A program made the translations under genes and the position numbers. A stretch of DNA of 64,000 bases, taken from contig CAWEME010000009.1 in NCBI GenBank assembly GCA_963810055.1, positions 71,379 through 135,378 on the forward strand. The letters run 5' to 3'. This document shows, one piece after another, positions 62,689 to 64,000 of this stretch (positions within the stretch are counted from its first letter, which is position 1; every line of letters starts with the position of its first letter). The notes under the pieces are model-generated. The model saw nothing but the letters and a program-made list of their open reading frames with translations. It was not told the origin of the DNA and searched no databases. This DNA is from REEB95 sp963810055. GTDB lineage: Bacteria; Pseudomonadota; Alphaproteobacteria; ATCC43930; CGMCC-115725.

Positions 62689-64000
62689 CTAACCGCCGCC
62701 GAACTTCGCCAGCACCTCGGAAAACTTGGCTTTCACGCGGGCCCGCAGCTCCGGGCTGGCGCGGGCGACCGCCGGAAAATCCTTGAGCCGTTCGAACGGC
62801 CGGCAGGCGTCGATGATCGCGCGCGAATTGGTGGAGCTGGCCGGGTCGAGAATGGGATCGAGCGGGCCGCTCCAGGCGCGGCGGATGAATTCGATGTCCA
62901 ACGCCGGGTCGCAGCGCGTGCACATGGCCCAGAGCACGTCGAACATGTCGGTCGGATCGACGTCCTCGTCCACCACCACGACGAACCGGCCGAGATAGGA
63001 ACCCGACTGGCAGCCCGCGGCCAGCAGCCCGGCCTGGCGCGCGTGGCCGGGATAGGCCTGTTTGATGGCGATCACGTTGAACATGCGCGCGCCGCCCGCC
63101 TCGTGGCACCACACCCCCTTGACGCCCGAAAGACCGGCGCGCTCGACCTCGTCCCAGATCATGCCGGCCTTCATCACGCATTTGCTGAACGAGAAATCGG
63201 AGGGCGGCCGCATCGGCGAGGCGATCGCCAGGATCGGGTCGTTGCGGTAATAGACGCGCCTGACGTGCACCACCGGCTGCTCGCTGGGCGAGCTCGCGTA
63301 ATAGCCGGTGAATTCGCCGAACGGGCCCTCTTTCGCCACTTGGCCTTCGACCATTTCGCCTTCGAGGACGATTTCGGCGTGGGCCGGCATCGGCAGGCCG
63401 TGCAGCTCGCTCGGCACGACGTCGTAGGGCAGGCCGCGATGGCCGGCGGCGTAATCGAATTCCGACAAGCCGAACTTGATCTCGTTGCCGCCGGCCAGGA
63501 ACAGCAGCGGGTCGTGGCCGCAACTGATCAGAACCGGGCAGGGCTTGCCGGTGCGGAAATATTTTTCGCGGATCTGGCGGCCGTGCTTGCCCGGCGACAT
63601 CCAGATGTTGACGTGGTTGCGGTCCTGCACCATGGAGCGGTAGGTCGCCGCGTTGACCCAGTTCTCCTCGGGATCGCGCATGATGACGAGGTCGTCGGTT
63701 CCGATATAGCGGCCGCCGTCGAGCTCGTGCAGGCGCGGCACCGGAAACTTCAACAGATCGACCTGCTCGTCGCGGTCGACGTTCTGCAGCACCGGCCCGG
63801 TCGTCACGGTTTTCGGCGGAATCGGCCGGTGCGTCTTCATGCGGTCGCGATAGGCGAGAACGACGTCGAGCGGATTGCGCGGCACCGGGAAGCCCAGGGC
63901 GATCGCCAGGCGTTTGGACGAGTTGGTGGCGCCCGAGAGCAGCCGCATGCCCTTGGGATAGCCGGGCACATCCTCGAACAGGATCGCCGGCGGCTCGGAT
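62689..64000 (-). CDS. UbiD-family decarboxylase, cut by window edge
   Basis: At least 437 residues of a UbiD-type (de)carboxylase; the frame is open to base 64000, so the N terminus lies outside. Family blocks: WMSPGKHGRQIREKYF, EGPFGEFTGYYASSPSEQPV with the E-F-x-G-Y segment near the prenylated-FMN active site, and VVVDEDVDPTDMFDVLWAM. UbiD enzymes use prenylated FMN made by UbiX, which is not in the window. In this neighbourhood it may (de)carboxylate a phenolic or aromatic acid. Confidence 0.87.
   Translation of the reverse strand, partial: SEPPAILFEDVPGYPKGMRLLSGATNSSKRLAIALGFPVPRNPLDVVLAYRDRMKTHRPIPPKTVTTGPVLQNVDRDEQVDLLKFPVPRLHELDGGRYIGTDDLVIMRDPEENWVNAATYRSMVQDRNHVNIWMSPGKHGRQIREKYFRTGKPCPVLISCGHDPLLFLAGGNEIKFGLSEFDYAAGHRGLPYDVVPSELHGLPMPAHAEIVLEGEMVEGQVAKEGPFGEFTGYYASSPSEQPVVHVRRVYYRNDPILAIASPMRPPSDFSFSKCVMKAGMIWDEVERAGLSGVKGVWCHEAGGARMFNVIAIKQAYPGHARQAGLLAAGCQSGSYLGRFVVVVDEDVDPTDMFDVLWAMCTRCDPALDIEFIRRAWSGPLDPILDPASSTNSRAIIDACRPFERLKDFPAVARASPELRARVKAKFSEVLAKFGGG

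Overview
The window is GC-rich, gene-dense chromosomal DNA of an alphaproteobacterium. The housekeeping genes (recX, argD, argF, hslO, folE, apaG) have alphaproteobacterial form, ATGA/GTGA start-stop overlaps are common, and FNR-type boxes are present. A Thauera/Magnetospirillum-type benzoyl-CoA pathway makes a facultatively anaerobic, possibly denitrifying or phototrophic, Rhodospirillales-like organism the best guess; this is inference. I saw no rRNA, tRNA, CRISPR array, transposase or phage gene.

Positions 1-12.7 kb are ordinary chromosome: a sulfite-oxidase-like enzyme, a LysE-type exporter, an MscS channel, recX, an ABC-2 permease, an argD-argF-hslO operon behind a strong promoter and an arginine-rich leader ORF, a lipoprotein, folE and apaG. 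A fluoride riboswitch with two tandem terminators precedes a CPA2 antiporter and a GYD protein.

From 12.7 kb to the right edge the window is an aromatic-acid catabolic locus made of modules. (A) 12.7-19.7 kb, minus strand: benzoate-CoA ligase, a LivKHMGF-type importer and an alpha/beta hydrolase. (B) 21.6-28.4 kb, minus strand: the central anaerobic pathway oah-dch-bcrCBAD-ferredoxin, dearomatising benzoyl-CoA. It is divergent from korAB (28.8-31.4 kb), which probably supplies reduced ferredoxin, plus a ferritin-like protein. (C) 32-43 kb, minus strand: thioesterase, padB-padC-padD-like phenylacetyl-CoA oxidoreductase, phenylacetate-CoA ligase, a RidA protein and a second Liv importer. (D) 43.2-46.8 kb: a GNAT protein, an Rrf2 regulator, an MBL-fold hydrolase and a DpgC-like cofactor-free dioxygenase homologue. 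(E) 46.9-50.7 kb: hcrCAB, 4-hydroxybenzoyl-CoA reductase. (F) 50.7-62.7 kb: a TetR-controlled module with an acyl-CoA ligase, enoyl-CoA hydratases, SDRs, an acyl-CoA dehydrogenase and a third Liv importer. A UbiD-family decarboxylase runs off the right edge.

The modules fit one scheme: importers and CoA ligases activate aromatic or alicyclic acids, peripheral enzymes (Hcr, Pad) convert them towards benzoyl-CoA, and Bcr/Dch/Oah dearomatise it and open the ring. Three perfect FNR/AadR-type boxes, a shared inverted repeat at two promoters and tandem TetR palindromes at two others give a coherent regulatory picture. About sixteen single-base frame breaks, nearly all of +1 type, interrupt otherwise well-conserved genes and look like sequence errors rather than decay.
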